In this document: piece after piece, positions 24,148 through 32,359 of the stretch
Layout: every line of letters begins with the position of its first letter
How positions within the stretch are numbered: position 1 is the stretch's first letter
Source of the DNA: Armatimonadota bacterium
Lineage (GTDB): Bacteria; Armatimonadota; Fimbriimonadia; Fimbriimonadales; Fimbriimonadaceae
Direction of reading: 5' to 3'
DNA length: 64,000 bases
NCBI GenBank assembly: GCA_018268255.1
Contig: JAFDWX010000001.1
Location: 372,001-436,000 of the forward strand
Translations under genes and position numbers: made by a program
The notes under the pieces: generated by a model
Databases searched by the model: none
What the model saw: only the letters and a program-made list of their open reading frames with translations
Told to the model about the DNA's origin: nothing

Positions 24148-26643
24148 TCAGGAATCTCCAACTCGGTCGAAGTTGTTGGCAAGAATCAAGTAGTCGAACA
24201 CGGTTACCTGTTCGTCACGATCCAGATCTGCCCGCTCGTTCCAGCTGTCGCCGCCCCACACGGTATCAAAGGCATCGCTCAGCTCCAGGTAGTCGAATAC
24301 CGTTACCGCATCGTCCTCATCCACATCTCCGTTAATGAGCGAGAAGTTGGCCGTGGTGACTGCACTCGTGGTCACGTTGTATTGTCCCTTCTGCAGCCAA
24401 TGGCTCACCTTGGCAAAAATGTCTGCGTTTCCGGACAAATTGGTGGTGACGGTATAGGTGCCGTCCGGCTGAAGGATTGTGGGGTGAACCTCCGTCCTTG
24501 CCGCGTTTCCGGTGGGCCGCAGAGTAATCATCGCCGCGTGTCCGTAGGAGGATCCGCCAAGGTCGTTCAAAGTGATATGACCGATCACGGTCTTCATCGT
24601 CGCGCCACCCACAAACGGCATATCGATGGTTCGAACCAGACCGGCACCGTTGGTATAGGTGCCCCGGACCCAGTAGGTGGTTCCTGCCGTGAGCGTGATC
24701 CCGCTCAGCGTGGCGATGTCGCCATCGATTGCGATCTCTTTGGCAGCCATAACATTTGTGCCGCCTACCGCGGTCCCGATTTGGAATACGGCCTTATCCA
24801 AGCCGGTTTCCGTGTCGTAAGCCCAGTGGCGAACCTTGACCTGGCTAGCCGTTGGTGTTTCCGCCAGTTGGAATCGGCCCACCGTCGGCGGAGTGATATC
24901 CGAGGGATAGCCGCCGATGAAAAAGTCCACACCTGGCGCGTTGCACCCTTCGCGAATCACAACCGTGCGTTTCTTCTCGTTGAACCCAGTCTTCGCTGTG
25001 ATGTCATAAGTCCCTGGCGTAAGCGCTTGGAATCGATACCAACCCACTGAGTTGGAGTTCGTGGAGATCCCGTTCCCGGATGCGCCGACTTTCTTGGCGG
25101 TGACGACGGCGTTCGCCACGGGCGTTCCGAAATAGATGAGACCTTCGACAGACCCCGCGACGGCAACCCGCGCGTTCTGGTCCAGAACGGTCGCGGCCAT
25201 ATCCAAATCGCCGAAGCCTTTCACGGTATTCCACGGAACGGTATTCGAGGGAGCCTCCTGGTAAGCGCCCCTCTCCAGAGCCTGCATCGTCCGTACATTG
25301 CTCCAACCGCCGGCTCTGGCTAGGTTGTTCTTGCCCATATACAGGCCGGCCGCACCAGCCACGTGGGGCGATGCCATGGATGTTCCATAAAGGTAGGTGT
25401 AGTCCTGAGTGATCGGTGGGTAGTAGGCAAGGTAGTCGTTCAGCCAAACATGATAAGTCGGCATGGTCGACCAGGAGAACATCAGCAGATAGTTGCCCCA
25501 AATGTCGTTGACGATGTCGCCGCCCGGAGCCGCGATATCGAGGTAATTGGCTGTTGCTGCGTAGTTCGCCGCGGGTAGGAATGCACCGGTCGAGGCTGTG
25601 ACGCCCACAACACCGCTGCACGCGGCGGGATAGAACGGTGGAAGATTGTTCGGGCTGTCACTTTCGCCGCTCGCAGCGATGAGGACGCATCCTTTCTGAA
25701 AGGCGTACCGACACGCGTCTTGCATCGCCAGCGAAAAATCGGTGCTGCCAAAGCTCATATTGATGACGTCCGCGCCGTGGTCGGCGGCATAGATCATCGC
25801 TTGGGCTGCATCACTGTCCAATCCGCTGCCGTCGGCTTCGATAATCCGAAGTTCCATGCCCTGGCTGTTGTAACCTGTACCGATGACTCCGTGGCCCGTG
25901 TAGCTGCCGTTGTTGGCTGCTGCGAAGGCGATACCCGAGACGTGGGTACCGTGGCCGTTTTCATCCCATGGAAGTTCGCCCACGAGCACCTGATTCAAAG
26001 AAATGTGGCGAGAGCGTGAGTAATCGAACTGCCCTCCGAGCGACTTGTCTCCACCCGATCCGCCGGAGTTTACGAAGTCGGGGTGGTTTAAGTCACAGCC
26101 CGAATCAATAACGGCTATTGTCGGAGCATCCGAGGGTTTCGTGGCGTTGGTGTAGTACTTGTTGGGAAAGATCGACCATGCCGGAAAGGCATTGGATTGA
26201 TCAAGACCCCACAGCGTGTTGAATCGCTCGAGATTTTCCTCATCCAGCTGCAGGTACACCTCCTCGTTCATTTCCAAGACTCCGTAATCGGCGTCGTTAG
26301 GGTTAGCCAGCAGAGCTCGAATTTTGTAGACGGGCTCGGCATATGCAACTCCCGGCTGCGCCATCAACGTTCTTGCCGCCGCGCGCGGATCGACAGATTT
26401 GCTGATACTCCACGTTGTCCAGCCTGTTCGTCCTAGAGTGCCCGTTTGCGTTGCGCCGCCCAAAACCTGAGACACACGAGCGGCGGTTCGACTGGGTTTT
26501 CCGGGCACTCCAGGAAGCATCTTGACCTTGAGCATGCCTGGCACAACCTCCGATTTCACATCAGGAACGTGTACTTTGGGAGGAGCCGCATGAACGGCGG
26601 CAAAAAGCGCAAGGGCAGCGGCAAGAGCAAGCGATCTGGACAT
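24148..26643 (-). CDS. Secreted subtilisin-like protease (S8) with HWL/dockerin-like C-terminus
   Basis: An 831-residue exported protease from ATG 26643 (MSRSLALAAALALFAAVHAA signal; GGGGAG upstream). Longer readings to 26817 are not needed. Residues 30-110 are an inhibitor-like propeptide. The S8 triad is Asp180 (IAVIDSGCD), His231 (NGHGTHVSG) and Ser422 (GTSMASPHVAG). After about residue 510 come carboxypeptidase-regulatory-like beta repeats (YRFQALTPGTYDITAKTG). Residues 687-831 are the module shared with two surface proteins: IFAKVSHWLQKG, then LINGDVDEDDAVTVFDYLEL and ADLDRDEQVTVFDYLIL. It may be held at the cell surface by this module. It is divergent from pyrD. Confidence 0.93.
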   Translation of the reverse strand: MSRSLALAAALALFAAVHAAPPKVHVPDVKSEVVPGMLKVKMLPGVPGKPSRTAARVSQVLGGATQTGTLGRTGWTTWSISKSVDPRAAARTLMAQPGVAYAEPVYKIRALLANPNDADYGVLEMNEEVYLQLDEENLERFNTLWGLDQSNAFPAWSIFPNKYYTNATKPSDAPTIAVIDSGCDLNHPDFVNSGGSGGDKSLGGQFDYSRSRHISLNQVLVGELPWDENGHGTHVSGIAFAAANNGSYTGHGVIGTGYNSQGMELRIIEADGSGLDSDAAQAMIYAADHGADVINMSFGSTDFSLAMQDACRYAFQKGCVLIAASGESDSPNNLPPFYPAACSGVVGVTASTGAFLPAANYAATANYLDIAAPGGDIVNDIWGNYLLMFSWSTMPTYHVWLNDYLAYYPPITQDYTYLYGTSMASPHVAGAAGLYMGKNNLARAGGWSNVRTMQALERGAYQEAPSNTVPWNTVKGFGDLDMAATVLDQNARVAVAGSVEGLIYFGTPVANAVVTAKKVGASGNGISTNSNSVGWYRFQALTPGTYDITAKTGFNEKKRTVVIREGCNAPGVDFFIGGYPSDITPPTVGRFQLAETPTASQVKVRHWAYDTETGLDKAVFQIGTAVGGTNVMAAKEIAIDGDIATLSGITLTAGTTYWVRGTYTNGAGLVRTIDMPFVGGATMKTVIGHITLNDLGGSSYGHAAMITLRPTGNAARTEVHPTILQPDGTYTVTTNLSGNADIFAKVSHWLQKGQYNVTTSAVTTANFSLINGDVDEDDAVTVFDYLELSDAFDTVWGGDSWNERADLDRDEQVTVFDYLILANNFDRVGDS

Positions 26644-26756
26644 AATTCGAATTCTCCCCAGAAGGATTAATCTCTCCATTGTAAGGCAGATTCCGCCGGA
26701 TTGAACCCTCAAACCCCGAAAAACCAGGATCACTATCGGCGGCATAATCCTTCTAG

Positions 26757-27761
26757 ATGACCTTTTATGAGGCGTTGATTCGCAAGATTCTGTTCCAGCT
26801 TGATCCGGAAACAGCACACAATTGCGGGCTCTGGGCCATCAAGTCCGGTATTGCAACGGGTGGAACCCATGTTCTCCGTTACGATCCGGTGCGGTTGTTT
26901 GGAGTCGAATTCCCAAATCGAATTGGGTTAGCCGCCGGCTTTGACAAAGACGCGGTGGCGGTAGATCGATGGCATCGATTCGGCTTTGGTTTTGCTGAAG
27001 TCGGCACCCTCACGCCCCGTCCTCAGCCCGGAAATCCCAAGCCTCGGCTCTTCCGCTATCCAGTCGACAAAGCAATCATCAACCGGATGGGCTTCAACAA
27101 TCATGGTGCTGTTGCCGCTGCTCAACGGTTGAGGAGTGCGAAGCCGCCAGTCCCCATAGGAATCAACTTGGGCAAGAACAAGGATACGCCTCTTGAATCG
27201 GCTGCCGAAGACTACGTGGAGAGCTTCCGAATACTTCGAGGGTTGGGAGCCTATTACGTCATCAACGTCTCATCACCGAACACTCCGGGGTTGCGTCAAC
27301 TCCAGGATTCAGACTCGCTCGCCCAAATCTTGCGTGCCATGAGGACAGAAGATGGACTTGCCCCGATTCTCATCAAGGTCGCCCCGGATTTGGAATTCGA
27401 GGCACTGGATCAGGTCCTTCAAGTTGCTCTCGACGGAGGTGCTGCTGGGCTGATCGCCACCAACACGACCCTATCCCGCACGGGACTCGCTCAGGACCCC
27501 AACCAAGCCGGAGGATTGTCAGGTGCGCCACTTCGCAACCGATCCGATGCGGTCCTAGAGCACCTCGCGAAAGCCGCTCAAGGAAAGCTTGCGTTAATAG
27601 GAGTTGGGGGAATATTTTGTGCCGACGACGTGCGGCGAAAGCTCGACCTGGGTGCAGATCTGGTTCAACTCTACACGGGTTGGATCTACGGAGGACCCTC
27701 CCTGGTCCCCCGTATACTTCGTGAATTGAAGGAGGATGCTAGCCTGCTGCCTCCGGCGTGA
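26757..27761 (+). CDS. pyrD: Dihydroorotate dehydrogenase (quinone), class 2
   Basis: A 334-residue membrane-associated FMN enzyme of pyrimidine synthesis. The N-terminal amphipathic helix (YEALIRKILFQLDPETAH) that docks on the membrane and quinone is present, as in class 2. Core motifs: NRIGLAAGFDKD, GTLTPRPQPGNPKPRLFRYP, NRMGFNNHG, the catalytic-serine region NVSSPNTPGLRQLQ, and FMN-phosphate contacts GVGGIFCADD and YTGWIYGGPSLV. Length is typical. The last 23 bases overlap the convergent peptidase gene. No other pyr gene is close. Confidence 0.96.
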   Translation: MTFYEALIRKILFQLDPETAHNCGLWAIKSGIATGGTHVLRYDPVRLFGVEFPNRIGLAAGFDKDAVAVDRWHRFGFGFAEVGTLTPRPQPGNPKPRLFRYPVDKAIINRMGFNNHGAVAAAQRLRSAKPPVPIGINLGKNKDTPLESAAEDYVESFRILRGLGAYYVINVSSPNTPGLRQLQDSDSLAQILRAMRTEDGLAPILIKVAPDLEFEALDQVLQVALDGGAAGLIATNTTLSRTGLAQDPNQAGGLSGAPLRNRSDAVLEHLAKAAQGKLALIGVGGIFCADDVRRKLDLGADLVQLYTGWIYGGPSLVPRILRELKEDASLLPPA

Positions 27762-29490
27762 TCTGCAACTCAACACGCTTGCCATCGCGGATGACGACAA
27801 TGGTGGTCGGCTTGCCAGGCTCGGCCTTCTGAAGTGCTTCCTGAAGGTCGTCGATGCCTTTGATCACGATTTCTCCAAACTTGACGAGCTTGTCGCCCGC
27901 CTTGACTCCGGCCTTTTCCGCTGGGCTGTTGCCGACCACCCCTTGGATGAGCATGCCGTCCGAGGTCGCTGCACTCATGTCGGGAATAAAGCCCGTTCGA
28001 ACTCGACGCGTGCGGCCCTCATTAGTCGGTCGATTGTCTGCGTCTCCGCTGGTCATCTTGGACTTGCGGAAGTAGAACTGGTAATCGTAAGCATCGGCTG
28101 CTCGCACGATCTGGGCAACCGCTTGTGCGGTCAACGCCATTCCGTCGAAGTTGATCGTATCGATCGTATCTCCTTCGTTGTGGTACTGAGTGTGGAGTCC
28201 GGTGAATCCAAAAAGCGATGGCACACCAGCTCGAACAAAGGAAGCATGGTCGCTATTCCCGGGCACATCAGGGTTCGAAAGAACGTTGAGCCCAGGAATC
28301 TTCACTCCACCGAGAATCCCGGTTAGTTCGGCTGCTGAGTTGCTTCCGAAAACGGTGAGCTTTCCTTCCCGAAGCCTGCCAACCATATCCAAATTGACCA
28401 TCAAATGGATCTTTGCAACTGCGGCCGGGTGGTCGCGGACCCACGCTGCACTTCCGACCAACCCGATCTCCTCACCGGAGTACAGCTGGATGAGAATCGA
28501 ACGTCGGTTGGATCGGGTTTTGGCAAAGTACTCCCCAAGAGCGAGAACCGTACTCGCCCCACTTGCGTTGTCATCTGCACCGTTGTGAATTTCTTCTGTT
28601 CCGCTGGTGGATCCCACTTCACCGTATCCCAAATGATCCAAGTGCCCACCCAGAACGATGTACTGATTCTTCAGGGCAGGGTCGTTGCCTGGGATCACGC
28701 CCACAATGTTTATGCCTTTGCCGGTATTGGGCTCAAGATCGAGAGCCATTTCGGCTTTGGCTCCTGTCGGGCCGTTGAACGATAGATCCCCGGACATGGC
28801 CTTATCCACGTCAAAGCCGGTGAGATCATTGAGAAATTTCCCAGCAACGCTTGCCCCCGGAATCCCCGAATTGCGCACCAACCCTTGGCGAGAACTGGTC
28901 CGGGCAATGTCCAAGGGACTCTTGCCATAGGGGCCGACGAACAATACGCCAACGGCGCCCGCCTTTCGAGCATTTTCCGCTTTGATCGCGTTTGCGACAG
29001 GATTCGCTCCTGGTGGCGTTTCTCGGAGCATGACCGCAATCTTTCCTGTGAGATCCTGGCCGCTAAAGTCGTTTCTAGCATCAGACTGGTACCCAAAGCC
29101 CACATACACCAGCTCTCCTTTGGCAGGATTCTCGGAGGTGTTGGCGAGGGGCATGTAGTCTTTGCCCGCCGTTAGACCCAACTGTTTGCCGGATTTCGTG
29201 GTGATGATGAGCTTGTTGTTTGGACCAAGTCGACGATTCACCGTGATCTCGTACGTGTGAAGATAGCTCTTATCGAACGGCTTGATGCCGCTCTTTCGCA
29301 TCTCGCTTTCCACATATTCCGCGCTCCTTAGAAACCCGTCGCTCAGAGTGAGTCGGCCTTCTTGGGCTGGGGAAGCAAAAAATCGAAGGTGGCGACCGAC
29401 TTCGATCGGAGTTAGGAATTGCTGAGGAGTTGGGCTCGGCGCGGAGTTCAACCCCATCGCCAAGCCCAAAATCGCTGGAAGAAGGACCAT
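27739..29490 (-). CDS. M28 zinc aminopeptidase with PA and PDZ domains
   Basis: A 583-residue exported peptidase (signal about residues 1-17). Residues 90-270 hold a protease-associated insert (KAGAVGVLFVGPYGKSPLD). The M28 di-zinc site: His in VLGGHLDHLGYG, Asp in NGADDNASGAS, Glu-Glu in YSGEEIGLVGS, Asp in NLDMVGRL and His in HASFVRAG. Residues 490-583 are a PDZ domain (GMLIQGVVGNSPAEKAGVKA, GDKLVKFGEIVIKGIDDLQE). The PA-M28-PDZ order is common in environmental bacteria. It probably trims peptides outside the cytoplasm. Its 3' end overlaps pyrD on the other strand. Confidence 0.93.
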   Translation of the reverse strand: MVLLPAILGLAMGLNSAPSPTPQQFLTPIEVGRHLRFFASPAQEGRLTLSDGFLRSAEYVESEMRKSGIKPFDKSYLHTYEITVNRRLGPNNKLIITTKSGKQLGLTAGKDYMPLANTSENPAKGELVYVGFGYQSDARNDFSGQDLTGKIAVMLRETPPGANPVANAIKAENARKAGAVGVLFVGPYGKSPLDIARTSSRQGLVRNSGIPGASVAGKFLNDLTGFDVDKAMSGDLSFNGPTGAKAEMALDLEPNTGKGINIVGVIPGNDPALKNQYIVLGGHLDHLGYGEVGSTSGTEEIHNGADDNASGASTVLALGEYFAKTRSNRRSILIQLYSGEEIGLVGSAAWVRDHPAAVAKIHLMVNLDMVGRLREGKLTVFGSNSAAELTGILGGVKIPGLNVLSNPDVPGNSDHASFVRAGVPSLFGFTGLHTQYHNEGDTIDTINFDGMALTAQAVAQIVRAADAYDYQFYFRKSKMTSGDADNRPTNEGRTRRVRTGFIPDMSAATSDGMLIQGVVGNSPAEKAGVKAGDKLVKFGEIVIKGIDDLQEALQKAEPGKPTTIVVIRDGKRVELQITPEAAG

Positions 29491-29539
29491 GTTGCTGATT
29501 TACCCGTTCGGAGACAAATCAGACCCTATTTGCTGGAAA

Positions 29540-30022
29540 TTAAGACAGCTTGAAAATAAAACGAGCATTTCCGAGAGCAACTTCGGTTCCGTCGAAGAGT
29601 TCTGCCTTATCGATCCGCTCAAAGTCTGATCTGAGGATAAAGGTTCCGTTGCTGGATCCAAGGTCCTCCAGGTACCAAACACCCTCTTCAAGCGTGATGC
29701 GAGCGTGCTTTCGGGAGACGTACGACCCTTCGGGCATCGATGCAAGATCAACATCGATGGGTCCGACACTGGGGTCGAAGCGGCCAATCGTTGCAGGGGC
29801 GGAAAAGACGAATACATCCTCCGTTTCGGCGCCGCCTCGCTTCACAACCAGTTTGGCTTGACCCTCGGCCGGCATTGCAGCCTCTGCCATCTCGGGCTCA
29901 TCTGGCGCGGGTGGAGCATCGGAGACATCGAACTGCGGTCCCTCTTCTGCGGTTTCGGTGGCGATGGGCTCAGATGAGCCTTCAGCGGCGATTACTTCTT
30001 CGTCGGTTGGGAACTGACTCAT
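29540..30022 (-). CDS. FHA-domain protein
   Basis: A 160-residue cytosolic protein. Residues 1-60 are an acidic, Pro/Ala/Glu-rich linker (ATETAEEGPQFDVSDAPPAP). Residues 65-160 form a forkhead-associated domain with all contact motifs: TIGRFD, SYVSRKHARI and DLGSSNGTFI. FHA domains bind phosphothreonine, so a Ser/Thr kinase partner is implied but none is in view. It stands 49 bases upstream of the M28 peptidase gene, with no evident functional link. Confidence 0.92.
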   Translation of the reverse strand: MSQFPTDEEVIAAEGSSEPIATETAEEGPQFDVSDAPPAPDEPEMAEAAMPAEGQAKLVVKRGGAETEDVFVFSAPATIGRFDPSVGPIDVDLASMPEGSYVSRKHARITLEEGVWYLEDLGSSNGTFILRSDFERIDKAELFDGTEVALGNARFIFKLS

Positions 30023-30095
30023 GGTTGCACTGAATTATCGGCAATTTTGCCGATGTCACGTATCAAGACGCCAAAATCGGAGTCGGGGGTTCAGC

Positions 30096-30743
30096 TCAAT
30101 TCGTCCAGAAGGGCAGATGGTCGGGAGGAAGTTCTGCGAAAAGCCATGCCACACCCGATCGAAGCTGAACGGAGATTTGGCGCTCCACCGCTCGATTGGA
30201 GATGCTGACCATCGTGTCCATGGCGAGGGGTGAATCGGCAAGGGGCCATTCCACGCCAGAGAAGAGCTCGACCTGGGAGGGTACGACGGGTAAAAGGGAC
30301 ACTCGTCTGCCAGTCTCTGGCAGGCTCACCTCCAGTCGGTCGTTTTGGCGCACGATCCACGCCACGCCACGCCGGTACACCATTCGAATCTGGAGAGGAC
30401 TCCGAGCCGCACTCGAAAGGACGGCAAGCACGTGGTCGGGAAGGTCGCCTTCGACCCCTGCCAGGGTGATGGATCGGTGGCCTTGGGCGTGTGCGAGAGC
30501 CAAGAGCTTGTCGGCATCGGTGGTGTCCTGATCAGGATCGTGGATCACCTCCAGCCGCGACCGAGAGGACTCGGACAGAGAATCCAGATCTCCGATGGTG
30601 ATGTGTGCGGAAACTCCGTGGCCCAACAGCAAGTCGGCTGCACCGTCTGCCGCGATAATAAAATCGGCCGAGTCTGCCCATGCGCGGAGGATCCGGCTGT
30701 CCAGATCTCCGCCTGCCAAAACTCCAAGCACACGGTGCTTCAC
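30096..30743 (-). CDS. Thiamine pyrophosphokinase
   Basis: A 215-residue enzyme transferring pyrophosphate from ATP to thiamine. The GTG start at 30743 (VKHRVLGVLAGGDLDS) opens at the first strand of the fold; a longer reading to 30812 is possible. Family motifs: IIAADGAADLLL, TIGDLDSLSES, the metal and substrate loop DQDTTDADKLLALA, and GVEGDLPDHVLAVLSSAA. The C-terminal beta sandwich (about 135-215) that binds thiamine is present with weak conservation. It is divergent from dnaA. No TPP riboswitch is seen upstream. Confidence 0.85.
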   Translation of the reverse strand: MKHRVLGVLAGGDLDSRILRAWADSADFIIAADGAADLLLGHGVSAHITIGDLDSLSESSRSRLEVIHDPDQDTTDADKLLALAHAQGHRSITLAGVEGDLPDHVLAVLSSAARSPLQIRMVYRRGVAWIVRQNDRLEVSLPETGRRVSLLPVVPSQVELFSGVEWPLADSPLAMDTMVSISNRAVERQISVQLRSGVAWLFAELPPDHLPFWTN

Positions 30744-30895
30744 GAAAGGGTTGTACCAGTATTTGAGGTCACGGCCGATTTTGAGGTTATTTGAACCTGC
30801 AAGAACCCGCAAGAGGATTGTCGGAAGAGAGAATTTTTTGACTTTTTTCCTGGCTTGAATCGAGTCTAAAGGAGTCTGTGGGAGGACTAGAAATA

Positions 30896-30957
30896 CCCAG
30901 CGAAATCACGGGAGGCCCCGTGTATAATCCGGGAGCCCTATGAGTCCGCTCGCTGGG
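30896..30957 (+). promoter_or_regulatory. dnaA promoter region
   Basis: A consensus -10 hexamer TATAAT lies at 30923-30928, 47 bases before dnaA; no good -35 is seen. It is bracketed by an 8-bp inverted repeat CCCAGCGA (30896-30903) / TCGCTGGG (30950-30957). No DnaA boxes (TTATCCACA type) occur in the 160 bases upstream. Confidence 0.45.
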
Positions 30958-30974
30958 TTTTCTTTGTCATCGCC

Positions 30975-32357
30975 ATGTCCGACCAGTTCACTTTCGACGA
31001 CAACGAAGCCGTCATTCGTCTTCGCTGCGCATGGGATCAAGTGCTTAAGTCGCTTTCCCAGGATGTTCCGAAATCCACCTACAATAAGTTCCTCAAACCG
31101 CTCACTCCGGTGAACTACGACGACGGGTGGGTGGAAATGGAAGCCCCGGGAGCATTCGTCGCGGAGTGGGTGAAAAATAAGTATTTGGGTCGCTTGGAGC
31201 AGCTTCTTCACGAGGAACTTGGCGAACCGATCCACATTGAGTTGGAAGTGGTGGGTCGAGAACGTGCGCCGGTGGACACGGTGATGTCATCGCCCATCAT
31301 GGAAGCTCCGATCCTAACGGATCACACGGTTTTCAAGCCCGTGGCGAAATACCGATTCGACCAGTTTGTAGTCGGGCAAAGCAACCGAATGGCTTTTGCA
31401 GGCGCCAAGGCAGTCGCTGGAGCGCCGGGCCAAAAATACAATCCCCTCTTCATCTACGGTTCGAGTGGGCTGGGCAAAACGCACTTACTCCACTCTATCG
31501 CCCATGAAGTGCTGGCTCGAGATCCCCGCACGAACATTGCTTATATCACGGCTCAGCAGTTTGCCGAGCAGTTCGTCCAAGCTCTCCAGAACAACCGGAT
31601 CGATCAATTCCGCAGAGCTCAGCGAGGGGTCGGGATTTGGCTTGTTGACGACATCCAGCTGATCGCAAACAAAGACAAGACGCAGGAAGAGATTTTTCAC
31701 ACCTTTAACAGCCTGCACCAGACTGGCAAACAGATCGTTATTTGTGCAGATCGGGCTCCCCGCGAGCTGTACCTAATGGACGAGCGGCTCCGATCCAGAT
31801 TCGAATCTGGATTGGTGGTCGATATTCTGGCTCCCGATACGGAAACTCGAGCGGCGATCCTCCTGAGTAAAGCTGCTGCCGAAAACGTGCCTCTCGACAC
31901 AGAAGTTGCTCTCCATCTGGCCGAAAACGTGCCAGGCAACGTCCGAATTCTGGAAGGTGCTCTCGCAAAGTTGGTCGTTCTCAATAGCATCGAGAATCAG
32001 CCCATTTCCGTCGAGATGGCCGAGTCCATTATTGAAAAGTACTACCGAAATCTGGCTTACGCAAAGCCCGGTGTCGACCAAATCGTGAGTGCCGTGGGGA
32101 AGTACTTCAAGATTCCCGTCGACGACATCCGAGGTGCCTCTCGTAAGGCTCCGATCATCGTTGCACGTCACGTGGCGGTTTACATCACGCGCGAAATCAC
32201 CGGCGACAGCTGGAAACACATCGGCAACCAGTTCGGGGATCGCGACCACACGTCGATGATGCACGCTTACCAGAAGATCAGCCAGGAGATGGCGCGGGAC
32301 AAGGATTTCTCTTCCACAGTGAAGTCACTGATCCGAAATCTGTATCCTAACGGCTAG
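30975..32357 (+). CDS. dnaA: Chromosomal replication initiator DnaA
   Basis: A 460-residue AAA+ initiator that binds and opens the origin. Domain I (residues 15-85) is the helicase and self-interaction region; domain II is a short linker. Domain III has Walker A in YGSSGLGKTHLL (about 161-171), Walker B IWLVDDIQLI (about 218-227) and the box VII arginine region MDERLRSRFESGLVV. Domain IV ends with the DNA-binding helix GDRDHTSMMHAYQKI, the near-invariant DnaA signature. All motifs are intact. It is unusual that rpmH-rnpA-yidC are about 10 kb away rather than adjacent, and no dnaN follows. A convergent regulator gene starts 2 bases after its stop. Confidence 0.98.
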   Translation: MSDQFTFDDNEAVIRLRCAWDQVLKSLSQDVPKSTYNKFLKPLTPVNYDDGWVEMEAPGAFVAEWVKNKYLGRLEQLLHEELGEPIHIELEVVGRERAPVDTVMSSPIMEAPILTDHTVFKPVAKYRFDQFVVGQSNRMAFAGAKAVAGAPGQKYNPLFIYGSSGLGKTHLLHSIAHEVLARDPRTNIAYITAQQFAEQFVQALQNNRIDQFRRAQRGVGIWLVDDIQLIANKDKTQEEIFHTFNSLHQTGKQIVICADRAPRELYLMDERLRSRFESGLVVDILAPDTETRAAILLSKAAAENVPLDTEVALHLAENVPGNVRILEGALAKLVVLNSIENQPISVEMAESIIEKYYRNLAYAKPGVDQIVSAVGKYFKIPVDDIRGASRKAPIIVARHVAVYITREITGDSWKHIGNQFGDRDHTSMMHAYQKISQEMARDKDFSSTVKSLIRNLYPNG

Positions 32358-32359
32358 AG

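Noticed and set aside
24010-25050. 346-codon plus-strand open frame across folE2 and subtilisin
   Set aside because: Antisense to two convincing genes; composition typical of a GC-rich shadow frame.
26644-26817. N-terminal extension of the subtilisin
   Set aside because: The signal peptide and ribosome site fit ATG 26643; the extension has no signal and overlaps pyrD on the other strand.
30813-30974. Replication origin upstream of dnaA
   Set aside because: AT-rich bases are present but no group of DnaA boxes is visible; not enough for an origin call.
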